Assembly (NCBI GenBank): GCA_016098155.1
Contig: JAAAJB010000042.1
Location: forward strand, 1-64,000
DNA length: 64,000 nt
Source: Actinomortierella ambigua
Lineage: Eukaryota > Mortierellomycota > Mortierellomycetes > Mortierellales > Mortierellaceae
Reading direction: 5' to 3'
The notes beneath the pieces were generated by a model that worked only from the letters and a program-made list of their open reading frames with translations, did no database searches and was not told the DNA's origin. Of this stretch, positions 23,962 through 34,908 are shown in pieces; the stretch's first letter is position 1; each line of letters starts with the position of its first letter. The position numbers and the translations under genes are program-made.

Positions 23962-25400
23962 ATGGCCGAACCATAGCACACACAACCCATTTGTACATTT
24001 GTAAATAAATATGTTAAGAAAATGATCCTGGAAAGCGTCCTATACACTATCCATTTTCTTTCTAGACTTGAAGTGGCGAGAGAGAAAAAGACTAGTTGTC
24101 ATTCCTCTTGGGAACACAAATAGGGAGTATCGATTGTCAGAGTCGTGCCCCTCCTATCCTCAGTTGTAAGACTTGTGAGCCCGGTCAGCGTGGCATCGTC
24201 ACTGTGCAGACAGAAGCTGAAAGCGGCAGTTCAAAGACACGTCCTTGGGCCCATCACCCTAGCCAATTCTGTTGTTGAGCACTCTTTGGCTTGTTTTCAC
24301 GTTCTCTTCTCGAACAGAGAGAATAAATGCACTTTGTTGAGCAGTGCTTGTGGTCTCGGCTCAAGGAACAATGCAGGGATGAGCATGAACAGCTCATTTC
24401 ATTGTCTTTAAAGCATTAGAATCTACATAAATTCGTCATCTCGCTTGCATGTCCCATCGGAGAACCTGGAGATTGTCCCAACATACTATCCAGGCTAGGA
24501 ACTTTACAGCGGTATTCCACATGCGAGCATGCGAGCAGTGAAGCTAGCAAAGCTCCCAGTGGATGAGAGTGATACGAAGATCATGTGCAGGAACAATGCT
24601 GACATGGAACGTTTGGTTCCTTTTCAAAAGAGACTATCTTTTACGGATAATAGCCAGTTTCAAGAGTCGCTCGCCGAACTGAAGCGTGGTCAATGTGCTC
24701 AACGAAACTGCTGCACGAACCCGACCTCTTCAGAACTCTTTGAAGAAGGATAATGGCGAGCCTGGATACCAGAACTAAGAGTCAATTCACTCGAGCTATT
24801 GACATGCACAACACACGAGAGCAGCACACCTTCTAGCGTCCTAACCTTGCGAATGCGCTCCTTTTCACGACATCTCATACATTGTTGGCGAGATATTGAT
24901 GGAGGTCTGCACAATGGACTTGACCATGTGTGAGCGCGTGCCCATGTGGGGTGCTACTGTTTTCTGACGACAGAGGGGAAGGTTAGAAGCTTCGTCCACC
25001 GTGAGTGGCAAATGAACAAAGGACCAGTGCACTCTATGGCGAGATGGCACATCATCGTCCGCACCCTCCCCTCCCCCCTTACATGAGCAGTACGTACAAA
25101 ACCACAGAAATGCTGCAGTAACTTGGATGAGAGGTCATTGGGCACGATTGCATAGAATTAGATTTTCATTTCAAAACGTTGAAAGAGCTTTTTATGGTAC
25201 AGTGTAAAGATCGGGCCCTACTCAACAAGGGCCATCCGTGTAATTATAGGTGGTGGAAGGAGGATTGATTGTAGGCAAGGTCTAGGGATCGGAGAGTACG
25301 GCTTCTGAGTAATACCTGGCTGTATTTTTTTTGTTTGTTTGTTTCTCCGTGTATCACTCCTGGAGCAGGACGGGGGGGGGTATAGTGGGTAATCTGCTGT
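23962..25400. other. Intergenic, no supported gene
   Basis: A plus-strand frame at 24529-24753 and minus-strand frames at 24699-25145 show no domain, no consistent splice sites and no signal peptide. The 3' ends of the Q-rich gene and of BET1 face each other across this region. Confidence 0.45.
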
Positions 25401-26094
25401 TCACTTTCGCATCATGAACAGGTAGATGAAGATGAAGACAAAGACGCAGAACGACACCATGTAGCACATGTAGCGGCCATTCTGAGTCGAAGCCATCACC
25501 TTGAGACGAGTGTAAGTGGTGTTGAGAAGGCCTCCGGTCCTGCCGAAATCCTGATCAAGCTCGCCCAGATACTTTGTTGAGTCTCGAACCTCTGCGCCAA
25601 TATCCATGGTGATCTATTAGGATGGATAAAAGAGCAACAAAGGGCATGAGACACGACGAAACGTATACTTCACTATCCACAGTCATATATCTATAAAAAG
25701 GACAACACACATACCCTCTTCAGCATGGCCACCTTGGAGTGCAGACCCGACAATTCTTCATCGTTCTGGCTCTCGAGCGACATCAAGTCGCGATCGGACA
25801 GACGAGCTGGGTCGGCTACAAAAGGCGAGTTCCTGCCAGAGTTTCTCCCCGACTGTTTTCCATTGTAGTTGCTATCGCTCTCCCCAAACAGCTGCGATCG
25901 GTTCGAGGCATACTGCTGCCTAGTGATAGGTGGTTTCAATAGAGTGGAAAAGAAAGTGGGGGGTGTTAGCTGTCTCTGGTGAATGGAGGGTGGATGAGCC
26001 GGGCATGTCCAGCATGCAGGAAGAGTCTTCTTCTTGTTTTTTTGGATTGGCTGGATGATGATGGGTACCTCAGTCTTGAGTTGGAGTAGTCCAT
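25401..26094 (-). CDS. BET1: BET1-type Qc-SNARE
   Basis: Membrane fusion protein of ER-Golgi vesicles, pairing with Sed5/Bos1/Sec22-type SNAREs. Three exons on the minus strand: 26094-26069, 25919-25715, 25613-25401, giving 139 residues. The first exon encodes only MDYSNSRL plus two bases. The N-terminus is Ser/Asn-rich and disordered. A SNARE helix runs roughly from residue 45 to 115 (LESQNDEELSGLHSKVAMLK, then the DIGAEVRDSTKYLGELDQDF heptads). It is followed by a hydrophobic C-terminal anchor (MVSFCVFVFIFIYLFM) and a short MRK tail, as expected for a tail-anchored SNARE. The length fits yeast Bet1 (142 residues). It is divergently arranged with the cardiolipin synthase gene, 385 nt between start codons. 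Confidence 0.88.
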
Positions 26095-26479
26095 TAGCCA
26101 AAGATGCTGTCCTCGTTCACGTTCTCGTTATCGGCCTCTCTGTCTCTCTTGTCTGTCGTTTCTGTGCTCTGCTAGCAGCGAATGCAAAGTCGAGCCAGTC
26201 AAGGATGCAATTGAAGAGCTGCAGGAAGAAAAGGTGGAGAGTGAAGAGGAGAGAGAGGAAACGGTAGAAGAAAAAAAAATGAACGAGGCGCCACGCTATT
26301 GGCGAACGCTCGCCAACTGGAGTTCACAGGAGGGCTCCGTCAAAATGGTCTGTCCATAAGACCTCGTGTGACGGTGAACCTCCAGGGGTGGGGCCTCTCT
26401 TCTCTTTTCAACCCGATCCGCGAACTTTGTTACTTGCCCCGATCTGCCCTTTGCTGGCCCACATCTTTCAACACCTTCC
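26095..26479. promoter_or_regulatory. Shared divergent promoter region, BET1 / cardiolipin synthase
   Basis: A 385-nt interval separates the two start codons, transcribed in opposite directions, so both promoters must lie here or overlap the leaders. It has no clear TATA box; purine-rich and pyrimidine-rich stretches are seen. Confidence 0.5.
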
Positions 26480-28165
26480 ATGGCATCACGCCCCCTCCTC
26501 CACTGTGCTCTCGCGCGGATACCAGGCCATGCATTCACCCTCGTAGCTCGTCCTTCCCTGATGCATTCGCGCTCATTCGCCTCTCTCGGATCGCGATGCG
26601 TCTCCCAAAAGAGCATTCCTCTCCCTACAACTCACTGGCGTTGCTCTCCCCGTCAGTCGCCCTCCCAAAGGTACAGAGCCATATGGCATGGATCGGCCGG
26701 CTGAACACCCCTACGAAAACTGTTTGTTGCTATGCTTAATTGTAACATGCGTATTGAGTGTGTTCTCACTCCTACCCTCCTTTCGTTCAACTGCAACAGC
26801 TACCACTCGCTTTTGGTGCGATCAAAGTTACCACCGAACCCAAGGTATCATACTACTAGCAAACGCCATGAGACACACTCAGCCTCGGGTCGTTCCTTCT
26901 CAGTCTCTCGACCCTATGCTCATACTCGTTCACCGTCTACTGGGAGCTGGTGTGAAGAAGCGCACGGGAGGAACAACGTGTGGGAGAAGGGGGCGGGGAT
27001 GAACATTTTCCCGACCTCTCGGACTCAGCTCGTCAGCATTGATACTTTGTTACCCTTTATTATTGTTACTCATCTCCCTTTGCTCTGCCTCTCTCCTTAC
27101 ATGACAGATTAACTCTTTTCACCTGCAGGACATCATGGATCGGCGTGCGACATTCTTCAACATCTTCAGAGAGCAACAAGGGCGGCAACTCACACCTGGA
27201 TGAAAGGGCCAATTCAGCCAAGGACACGCTGAAAAAGAATGTAAGCAGACAGCGAGTGTACTTTACAGGACAACAGCAGCAGTCAACGCTCAGAGTGGTG
27301 TTATTAGACGTGTGAATAGAGTAGTGTTGGCGGCGCCTGGAAGTAACACCACCCTCATATACATCCTATTTTGTTTTATTTTCAATAGGCCGCGATCCTC
27401 CACGAGAACATCTATACATTACCAAACCTGCTGACCATGACACGACTCATCTCTGCGCCAGTCATTGGATACTGGGTCATGCATGGACAGTATAAGGAAG
27501 CATGCATGCTTTTTGGCGTAGCGTGTGTAACAGATGCTGTAAGTTATCCCCGCTCGGACACAACTCTCTATCGAAGTGCGCCCCACAAAACTCTCATTTC
27601 ACGCCATAGCGGAGGAAAATCTCGCTCGTTACCGCTCCTCACTCTTTTAACCGAAATCCTCCTCTCCCCCTTTTTTCCTCTCCCCTTTCTTCGCACGCTT
27701 TAGCTGGATGGCTGGATTGCACGACGCTTCCAAATGCAGAGCATTGTGGGCACGATCATTGACCCGATGGCGGACAAGACGCTCATGACGATTCTGACAG
27801 TGACATTGGCCATGCAGCATCTTATATCCGTCCCCGTTGCAGGACTGATTCTGGGTCGTGACTTGGGGCTGGTATTGTCGTCATTCTACTACAGATACAT
27901 CTCGCTGCCGGAACCCAAGACGTTTGCCCGGTACTGGGACTTTTCGATCCCTTCGGCCGAGGTGCACCCAACCATGATCAGCAAGGTCAACACGGCGATC
28001 CAGATGGCATACATTGGCTTGTCACTCGTTGCACCCGTACTAGACTTTTCGGGGCATGTCGGACTAGAATACCTCGGTTATACCTGTGCATTGACCACGG
28101 TTTGGAGCGGTGCATCGTATATCTACTCCAAGGACGCGGTTAAAATCCTCTACCCAAAGAAGTAA
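26480..28165 (+). CDS. CRD1: Cardiolipin synthase (CMP-forming), mitochondrial
   Basis: Joins CDP-diacylglycerol and phosphatidylglycerol to make cardiolipin in the mitochondrial inner membrane. Five exons: 26480-26670, 26800-26949, 27129-27240, 27389-27538, 27704-28165, giving 354 residues. The N-terminus is rich in Arg/Ser/Leu and lacks acidic residues, as for a mitochondrial presequence. The conserved domain starts about residue 152 (ENIYTLPNLLTMTRL). The CDP-alcohol phosphotransferase signature DGx2ARx8Gx3Dx3D is complete: D203-G204, A207-R208, G217, D221 and D225. Hydrophobic segments follow to the C-terminus, which ends in a lysine pair. The order of motifs and the presequence fit Crd1 better than phosphatidylglycerophosphate synthase. 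Exon 1-3 boundaries lie in poorly conserved sequence and rest on frame closure. Confidence 0.9.
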
Positions 28166-29416
28166 TAAACCCGCCATAGACGAATAGACCAAGACAAAAG
28201 GTGATATTGTAGGTCTTCATCTTCTAAATCTCTACTCATCGTTTGGGGGCCCGTAGTAGGTTGCCCTCAAATCGTATTCAACATGGTAATAAGGCCTGAT
28301 ACAAAAGAAGCCCATGTGTATTGAGCATACAAGCCGCCTCCTCCTCAGCTGCGTCTTTGCCAGACACGAAAGCCTCGATATCCGGATTATTGGTGTCAGA
28401 GTCTTCCTCGAATGAATCCACCCTGTTGTGGTCAGGCACTTGTGTTGCACAACTATCATCCTGTTGGATGAACTCGCCAATGGACAATAGGTTGCGGTGG
28501 TTGTTTATGTGGAGAAACCAAATTTGATGCATCAAACATTCATTTCTGTTTTGTTAGCATTTAGGTTTGTATCTCGTTGCCACTGGTTGAGGAACCAACA
28601 ACCTTGTGTCTTTCCACTTTCCTCTGCAAATACGGAAGACAAAAGAAAGGGTTCTGATGTTTGAAAGGTAGTAAAAAATAATAAATCATTTTGCGGTGTG
28701 GAGGAGAGAGGGATGCGAGATGATGGAGTACGCGAGGAGCAGCAAGGCAGAGTGGAGGATCGTCGAGCAGGAGGAAGCGGGGGATCTTCTTTTGTGCGTC
28801 GGGATGAACGAGAGGTCAGGAGTATGCATGCACCAGAGGATTGATTGTGCTACCGATCATGTCCAAACATGGCGCTTCTGCGCAGAAGGAGAGAGTGACT
28901 GAGCCCGGTAACAACAGCAGATTCAGGGGGTGTAAACCCCCTTCCCTCTCCTTCACCAGCCTTGGTTCTCTACCTTCTCCCTTCCCCCTTGTCCCAACAC
29001 TCACCTCTAGTCTGAAATAGGGAACGCCCGGGTTAGACGAGTAGCAAATATACATATCGGCCAAGAAGAGACCAAGTATCATCGCGAAGGACACTAAATC
29101 GATGGCTAAGCTTTAGATACCCCTCTTTCGCACCGACACTCCACGCAACTAGTGATACTACATGGAATAACTTGGTCGGTCTGCATTTTGTGTGCTTTGC
29201 AGCCTACTACGTATGATAGTCTACCTACTTGGGCGCCATATCATGTGGCTGTGAGCGGCGTGCCTTTGAATTCGTACTATGTATAGTAGGTGACACAAGA
29301 TCACAACGAGGATTGCCATGCACTAGTAATGCAAGTCCCCAGGCCATTTGATGGAAGCAGACATATAAATGCAGTACAAGAAAGACCCCCACTTTATATC
29401 CTCATTTCTTTCAACG
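28166..29416. other. Intergenic with a possible minus-strand gene fragment
   Basis: Minus-strand reading between about 28535 and 28232 gives an acidic frame (EDSDTNNPDIEAF) and, in another frame, a plausible terminus (YYHVEYDLRATYYGPPNDE then stop at 28232). These could be joined by an unseen intron or a frameshift, but no start or domain is found, so no gene is called. The last 50 nt hold the TATA element of the first hydrolase. Confidence 0.35.
29364..29370 (+). promoter_or_regulatory. TATA box of hydrolase copy 1
   Basis: TATAAAT ends 47 nt before the ATG at 29417. The same spacing is found upstream of the tandem paralogue, which supports both the element and the chosen start codons. Confidence 0.6.
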
Positions 29417-31303
29417 ATGCGTCATTCACAAACATTACTTCTTATCCTAACATTGTCCACCGCCCTCAACCTTTCAGGGACAAGTATGGCGGCCCCGCCG
29501 ACCTTGACCCAAAAGGACTTTAACAAATGGACAAAGGACATTGACAGGGCTCGTATCAATATTGGCGTGCAAGGAATGAGCGTGGCGGTTATTCACAAAG
29601 GAAAGACTATCTACGCCCAAGGATTTGGCAAAAGAAACGACAAAGATCCATTCACCGTTGAGGTTTGTCGGAAGCACTGTGGTTTACCGCACACGTATCG
29701 CTCCTTTCACTCAAGGACGTAATTGACACCAGTGCTCTTGGAACCTGCGCTCTACTTTTAGACTGTCACGCACATTGCTTCCCTAACCAAGTCATTCACG
29801 GCTGCAGGTGTTGCTGAGCTAGTCTCTGAAGGAAAGGCCGACTGGGTGACCCCTGTTAGCAAGTATCTTCCCGAGTTCCAACTCAAGGACCCTCGTTTGA
29901 CAGCAGAGCTCACCTTCATTGATCTTCTCTCCCATCGAACGGTAGTTATTTTTATGCCCACCTGAGAAAGTTATGGAATCGTGTGTCTGCATCAAATCCT
30001 TACATCTGTCTTTTTTTTTGTTCATTTGCTGCCATCAGGGATACCCTTTGTTGGATTGGGATTGGTACCATCGACCCGAAAGCGCCCTTGATCTCATCAA
30101 GTTGATGAGGTATATCGATCCAATTAACCCATTACGTACAAAGTGGGTCTATGACAACGCCATGTACGGCGTGGCTGGCGAGGCATCGGCCAGAATCGCA
30201 GGAACATCATGGGAGGAGTTTATTCGTGACAAATTCCTTGTCCCTCTCGGCATGAAGAGCTCTGGATTCTCCGTCAAGACGATGTTGACCCGTCCCAACC
30301 ATGCCCTCCCCTATGGATCCAAATCATTCGAGGCTGCTCAACGAGGAGAGATTGATCGACTCGTGCCGGACGAGACCCCTTACAGAGACGCACCTGCTGG
30401 AGACATCTTCTCAAACGTGATCGACCTTGCCAAGTGGGCTAAAGTCATCATGCATCAGGGCAAACTCGACGGCAAACAGGTGCTGCACAAGAAGACTGTC
30501 GAGGCAATTACCAGGGGATGGAGCATTATCACTGGTGTTCCTCGAGAGCCAGAGTTTAGCATCAACCTCTATGGTCTCGGATGGAACCTCGAACACTACA
30601 AGGGACATCGCTCTGTTCAGCACGGTATGTTTCTTTATTGGTTTTCTTATACAACACTTGATCTCGGCTCGTGAATGTTTTCGGTTAGTGCTATGTACAA
30701 GAGGCAACTTTCTTAACTCTGGCACCCCCCTGACATTTAGATGGCATCATTGTTGCCTACCGTTCTGGAATCACCATGTTTCCCGACGACGATCTGGCTG
30801 TCGTCGTACTGTCCAATGTCCTGGATAATGACTTGGCCCACTGGCTGCCATATTACATTGCTGACCATGTCTTTGGCGTACCCAAGACCCAAGACTGGCT
30901 TTTTGAGAAGGCAGTTGAGGCCGCCCGGAACTCATACGCCTTAAAGACACCCGCAGCGCTGGAGTCATTCTTCCCGCTCCTCGTCAAGAACAAACCCCCG
31001 ACGCGCAAGCTCGAGGACTTTGTTGGCGACTTTTCACATCCCTATGGTCACTCTCTTTCCGTCACCGTCAAGGCGGGCAAGAACGGAAAGAAGCCGAGCT
31101 TGGTGTTCAAGTTTAGCAATTATGTGGGCACCCTTGAGCACTATCACTATGATTCGTTCCGTGCCCGTCTTGTTTACCCGGCTGTTACCATGCATCATCT
31201 GCTGACATTCGTCACGAGCGCAGATGGTTCTGTCCGAGACGTTCGCGTCTTATCAAGCGCCGATACGCGCGTGTACTCCAAGAAGACTTCCCTGCCCAAG
31301 TAA
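29417..31303 (+). CDS. Secreted beta-lactamase/transpeptidase-fold serine hydrolase, copy 1
   Basis: Serine hydrolase of the beta-lactamase class C / penicillin-binding-protein superfamily; in fungi such proteins act as esterases or peptidases on unknown substrates. Four exons: 29417-29662, 29762-29941, 30039-30624, 30741-31303, giving 524 residues. An N-terminal signal peptide (about residues 1-24) predicts secretion. The catalytic SxxK is S89-LT-K92. The second motif YxN is Y180-D-N182, preceded by SHRTGYP. The third motif position reads H337-D-G339, where the paralogue has HGG. From about residue 395 a C-terminal domain like DUF3471 follows (KPPTRKLEDFVGDF, then LEHYHYDSFRARL). The TATA box and start are shared in position with copy 2. 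Confidence 0.88.
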
Positions 31304-32776
31304 TAATGGTGTGGTTGCCTTTTTCTTTGCTGTAGTCTCTATGAATAAGGTAGTAAGCAATGGATTTTCCCTCTCACTTTCTCCTTTATCGCAATAATCA
31401 TGTTTTTTTCCTTGCCTTCACTGTGCATGCATGCAAATTTGGAGGTTTCAACAGGTGTGCAACATGGAGACCTGTTTCTCTTGTTGTTGTGTTCACATTT
31501 TGCATGTAATTTTGAAGGCGGGCTATTTTCCCCTACACAAAACGTGCATCACGCCTTTCACATCTTGGTTTGCAACCTTTTTTGTTGGACCACTGAGAGA
31601 AGGCCCAGACGAGGCGTTGTGAAGTCCTCTTAAATAAATGAAAGTGCGTCTCCGGTGTGAGCCAGCTTTGCCCCACATTGCAGGGCGTGGAGGCTATTCC
31701 AAGGCAACTCTCTCTCCTTTGCTTTTGTGCCTGTGTTAATGTTTGTGTGGGGAATAGGGAAAGGTGACGAGGGCTGATCCTAATAGAGACAACCGAGGGA
31801 TGATGAACGCCAAGCCACTATCGATGCTGGTGCAGGAACTTGTGGAACGCGTAAGGTTCTATTACATGGGGGAGTTGGTGGTGAGTATGTCCTTTTGGAC
31901 CCACGATAAAGTTCACCAAGAGGGAGGATGGAGGTAAAAGATGCAGGGGGGAAGAGCCCACATGGCACTGAAGTTGTCCCAAATCGGTTAGGCTCTCACA
32001 TTCTCTTGCGGCGCGATGAGGAGATGAGGCAAGGATGATCTGCAGCCGGAGAACAAAAAAAAGTTTGGCTGTACGCCTGGGTTGAGCGCGCGCTATCCGA
32101 TAATGACGTTACACCTGCAAATTCATCCGATGAATGCCACCACAAACACCCCCCAAACACAAGCGCCTCTTGGCAAGGGTCTTTATTTGAGTTTGCGCGC
32201 TGAAAAAGACGGTCGAAAATTCTAGTCTATCAATATGTAAGTCCAAGTTGATGTTGGAAAAAAAAAGGTGGTATGGAAGCTGGTTGTGCTCTCATTGGAG
32301 GTTTCCGACCATTGGCCAGGCATTGTTGCCCTTGTGGAACGAGCAATGCATAATCAACAGCCGCAATCGTCACCTGTTCCCGGAATTCAGTTAGCCTACC
32401 TAACGGGCCGAACACAACCTTATATCACAGCAACATAGGCTCGCGTATCCAAAGAGATGAAGTCAGTTGCGCGTGAGAACATCTATAGAACAGTAGTTCC
32501 AAAGTTAGAGTGGGCACTGCATGGTCTCGATAACCATCTATTGGGTAGTGCTCCCATGTCTAATGCCCGTGAAGTCACGGTGAGGCATGTTGAGTTGATT
32601 TCTCTTGCCGTACCCTGAACATTGGACCACTCGCTGTCGCACAGGGTTTCATGTAACAACAGCCCGGCTCGGAGAGTATGGTGCGGTCTATGGAACCATT
32701 GTATCGATGGCCGAAAAATATAAATATAAAGCAAGAACGCCTCATTTCATAATCATCATCATCCTTGTTTTCGACG
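31304..32776. other. Intergenic between the two hydrolase genes
   Basis: No gene is supported. The region contains short frames without domains and, at its end, the TATA element and leader of copy 2. It is large for a simple tandem duplication, and no leftover hydrolase sequence is evident in it. Confidence 0.45.
32719..32730 (+). promoter_or_regulatory. TATA box of hydrolase copy 2
   Basis: TATAAATATAAA ends 47 nt before the ATG at 32777, the same distance as in copy 1. Confidence 0.6.
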
Positions 32777-34678
32777 ATGCGTTACTCGCCAACACTACTC
32801 CTCACTGTTGCCCTGTCGGTCGTGCTTTCTCTTCCGAGGGAGAGCATGGCCGCTCCCCGAAACCTCACCCAGGCGGACTTTGACATCTGGACTGCGGCCA
32901 TCAAGAAAGCTAATGCCAACGTTGGTGTTCAGGGACTGGCCATTGCCATTGTCCACAAAGGCGAGACCATCTACGCCCAGGCCTTTGGCAAGCGAAACGA
33001 AAAGGACCCCTTCACCTTAGAAGTAATTTCTCTTTTTTTTTTTGTCTTCTTCTACACTCTTCGATGATTCCTGTGATCAATTTTGGTCCAGCGTCTATTT
33101 CTCTTGCGCACACTAACCATATTGTTTATTTTGGGGAACCTGATACCTTTTTATAGACGGTCGGAAACATCGCTTCCTTGACCAAGGCATTCACGGCTGC
33201 GGCATGTGGCGAGCTTGTTGCCGAGGGAAAGGCCGACTGGTATGCCCCTGTCAACGAGTACGTCCCCGAGTTCAAGTTGAAAGACCCATACTTGACATCG
33301 GAGATCAACCTCATCGATCTGCTCGCCCATCGTACAGTATGTCGAAAATATTACTTGACTTTAATCCTACGCATCAACGCCAGCGGTCTTTTATATGCAT
33401 GCGAGAAGCACTCACAACGATTTACTCCTTCATATTCCATACGATTTTTCCAATAGGGCTACCCTATGCTCGACTTGCATTGGTACCATCGCACTGAGAG
33501 CCGCCGAGAGCTTATCAAACAGCTTCGACATGTCGAGCCCAAAGTCTCTTTCCGCACCGGATGGATCTACAACAACATCATGTATGCGGTCGCTGGAGAG
33601 GCGTCGGGTCGAATTGAGGGCAAGTCATGGGAGGAGGTTGTCCGCGACAAGATCTTGATTCCAGCTGGCATGAACTATACTGGGTTCTCCACCAAGACGA
33701 TGATCACGCGTCCCAACCACGCGCGCGGATTCTTTGCAAACTCTTTCGAGGATTCTCAGAAAGGAAAGAACATTGCCATTCCTCCAGACACATTCACGCT
33801 GACCGATGCACCCTCGGGAGACATCTTTTCGAACGTGATCGATCTCGCCAAGTGGGCCAAGATCTTGCTGGGCGAGGGCAAGCTCAATGGAAAACAGGTG
33901 CTGCACAAGGATACCATCAAAATGTCCCACACAGGCTGGGCGGCAATCGATGGTGTGACCTATGGCCTTGGATGGACCATTGAGGACTACAAGGGACATC
34001 GCATGGTTAACCATGGTACATAAGTGATTTAGTTGTCATGACAACCAACTCTGAAATGGAATGTTGAAGATGATGGTACGTGGTATCAGCTTCTAAAGGT
34101 TCCCTCTTCATCCTCAATTCTACATAGGTGGTGCCAATCCTGGGTTCCGTAACCATTTCACATTGTTCCCGAACGACGACCTGGCTATTATCGTCCAGTC
34201 CAACAAAGAAATCAACGACATCGTCGCGCTTCTGCCTCTGTGGTTGGCTGACTATATCTTTGAGCTGCCCAAGACGAAGGACTGGCTTGGCAAGGATCTA
34301 GAAGATCGCGACAAGAGTGTTTACGCCACACGAACGCCCGCTGCTCTAGAAGGGTTCTTCCCTCCCCAGGTCAAGAACAAGCCCCCGACACGTAAGCTTG
34401 CAGACTTTGCCGGTGAGTGGGTTCACACCCATGGCCCTGCTCTCTCGCTCACTCTCCGCGGCAAGGGAAACAAGGCCTCGCTGGCGTTCAACATGACTGC
34501 TTACGAGGGTACCCTAGAGCACTATCACTATGACTCGTTCCGTGCTCGTCTGAACTACCCGGGTTTTATTACCACTATCTTGTTGTCCTTTGTCACCGGC
34601 AACGGCGGTGATGTCGACCAACTCCGGTTTACGACATTCGATGAGACGATGGTGTACACCAGGGCTCCTCGCGCCTAG
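32777..34678 (+). CDS. Secreted beta-lactamase/transpeptidase-fold serine hydrolase, copy 2
   Basis: Tandem paralogue of the preceding hydrolase. Four exons with the same phases: 32777-33022, 33157-33336, 33457-34015, 34128-34678, giving 511 residues. Exons 1 and 2 have identical lengths in both copies (246 and 180 nt). The signal peptide spans about residues 1-25. SxxK is S89-LT-K92, YxN is Y180-N-N182, and the third motif is H328-G-G330. The C-terminal DUF3471-like domain is kept (KPPTRKLADFAGEW; LEHYHYDSFRARL). Compared with copy 1, 15 residues are missing before the third motif. Both copies keep the nucleophile and general base, so both are probably active. The substrate is unknown. Antibiotic resistance should not be assumed. 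Confidence 0.88.
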
Positions 34679-34908
34679 AGCGCTTGCGCGAATTATTTAA
34701 TTTAAAGAACCTTTTTTTTTTCTTAGAAAAAAATAAATATTATCTATTCACCGTGGAATCTCGTAGTATCTATCCACCTACCAAGCCTACATACTGGATC
34801 TCGGCCACCCTTGGGTTTCCTGTTGGATATTTATACGTATGCCATGGTCGATTGTGGCTGGCTCATGATATGTGGCAATTGCAATTGCCAATGTAGCACA
34901 AAAAAAAT

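Noticed and set aside
24529..24753. Plus-strand frame of 74 codons
   Set aside because: No motif, no splice sites and no conserved pattern; overlaps equally long frames on the other strand.
29417..34678. Antibiotic resistance genes
   Set aside because: The fold includes beta-lactamases, but eukaryotic secreted members with a DUF3471-like tail are mostly esterases/peptidases; no evidence for resistance.
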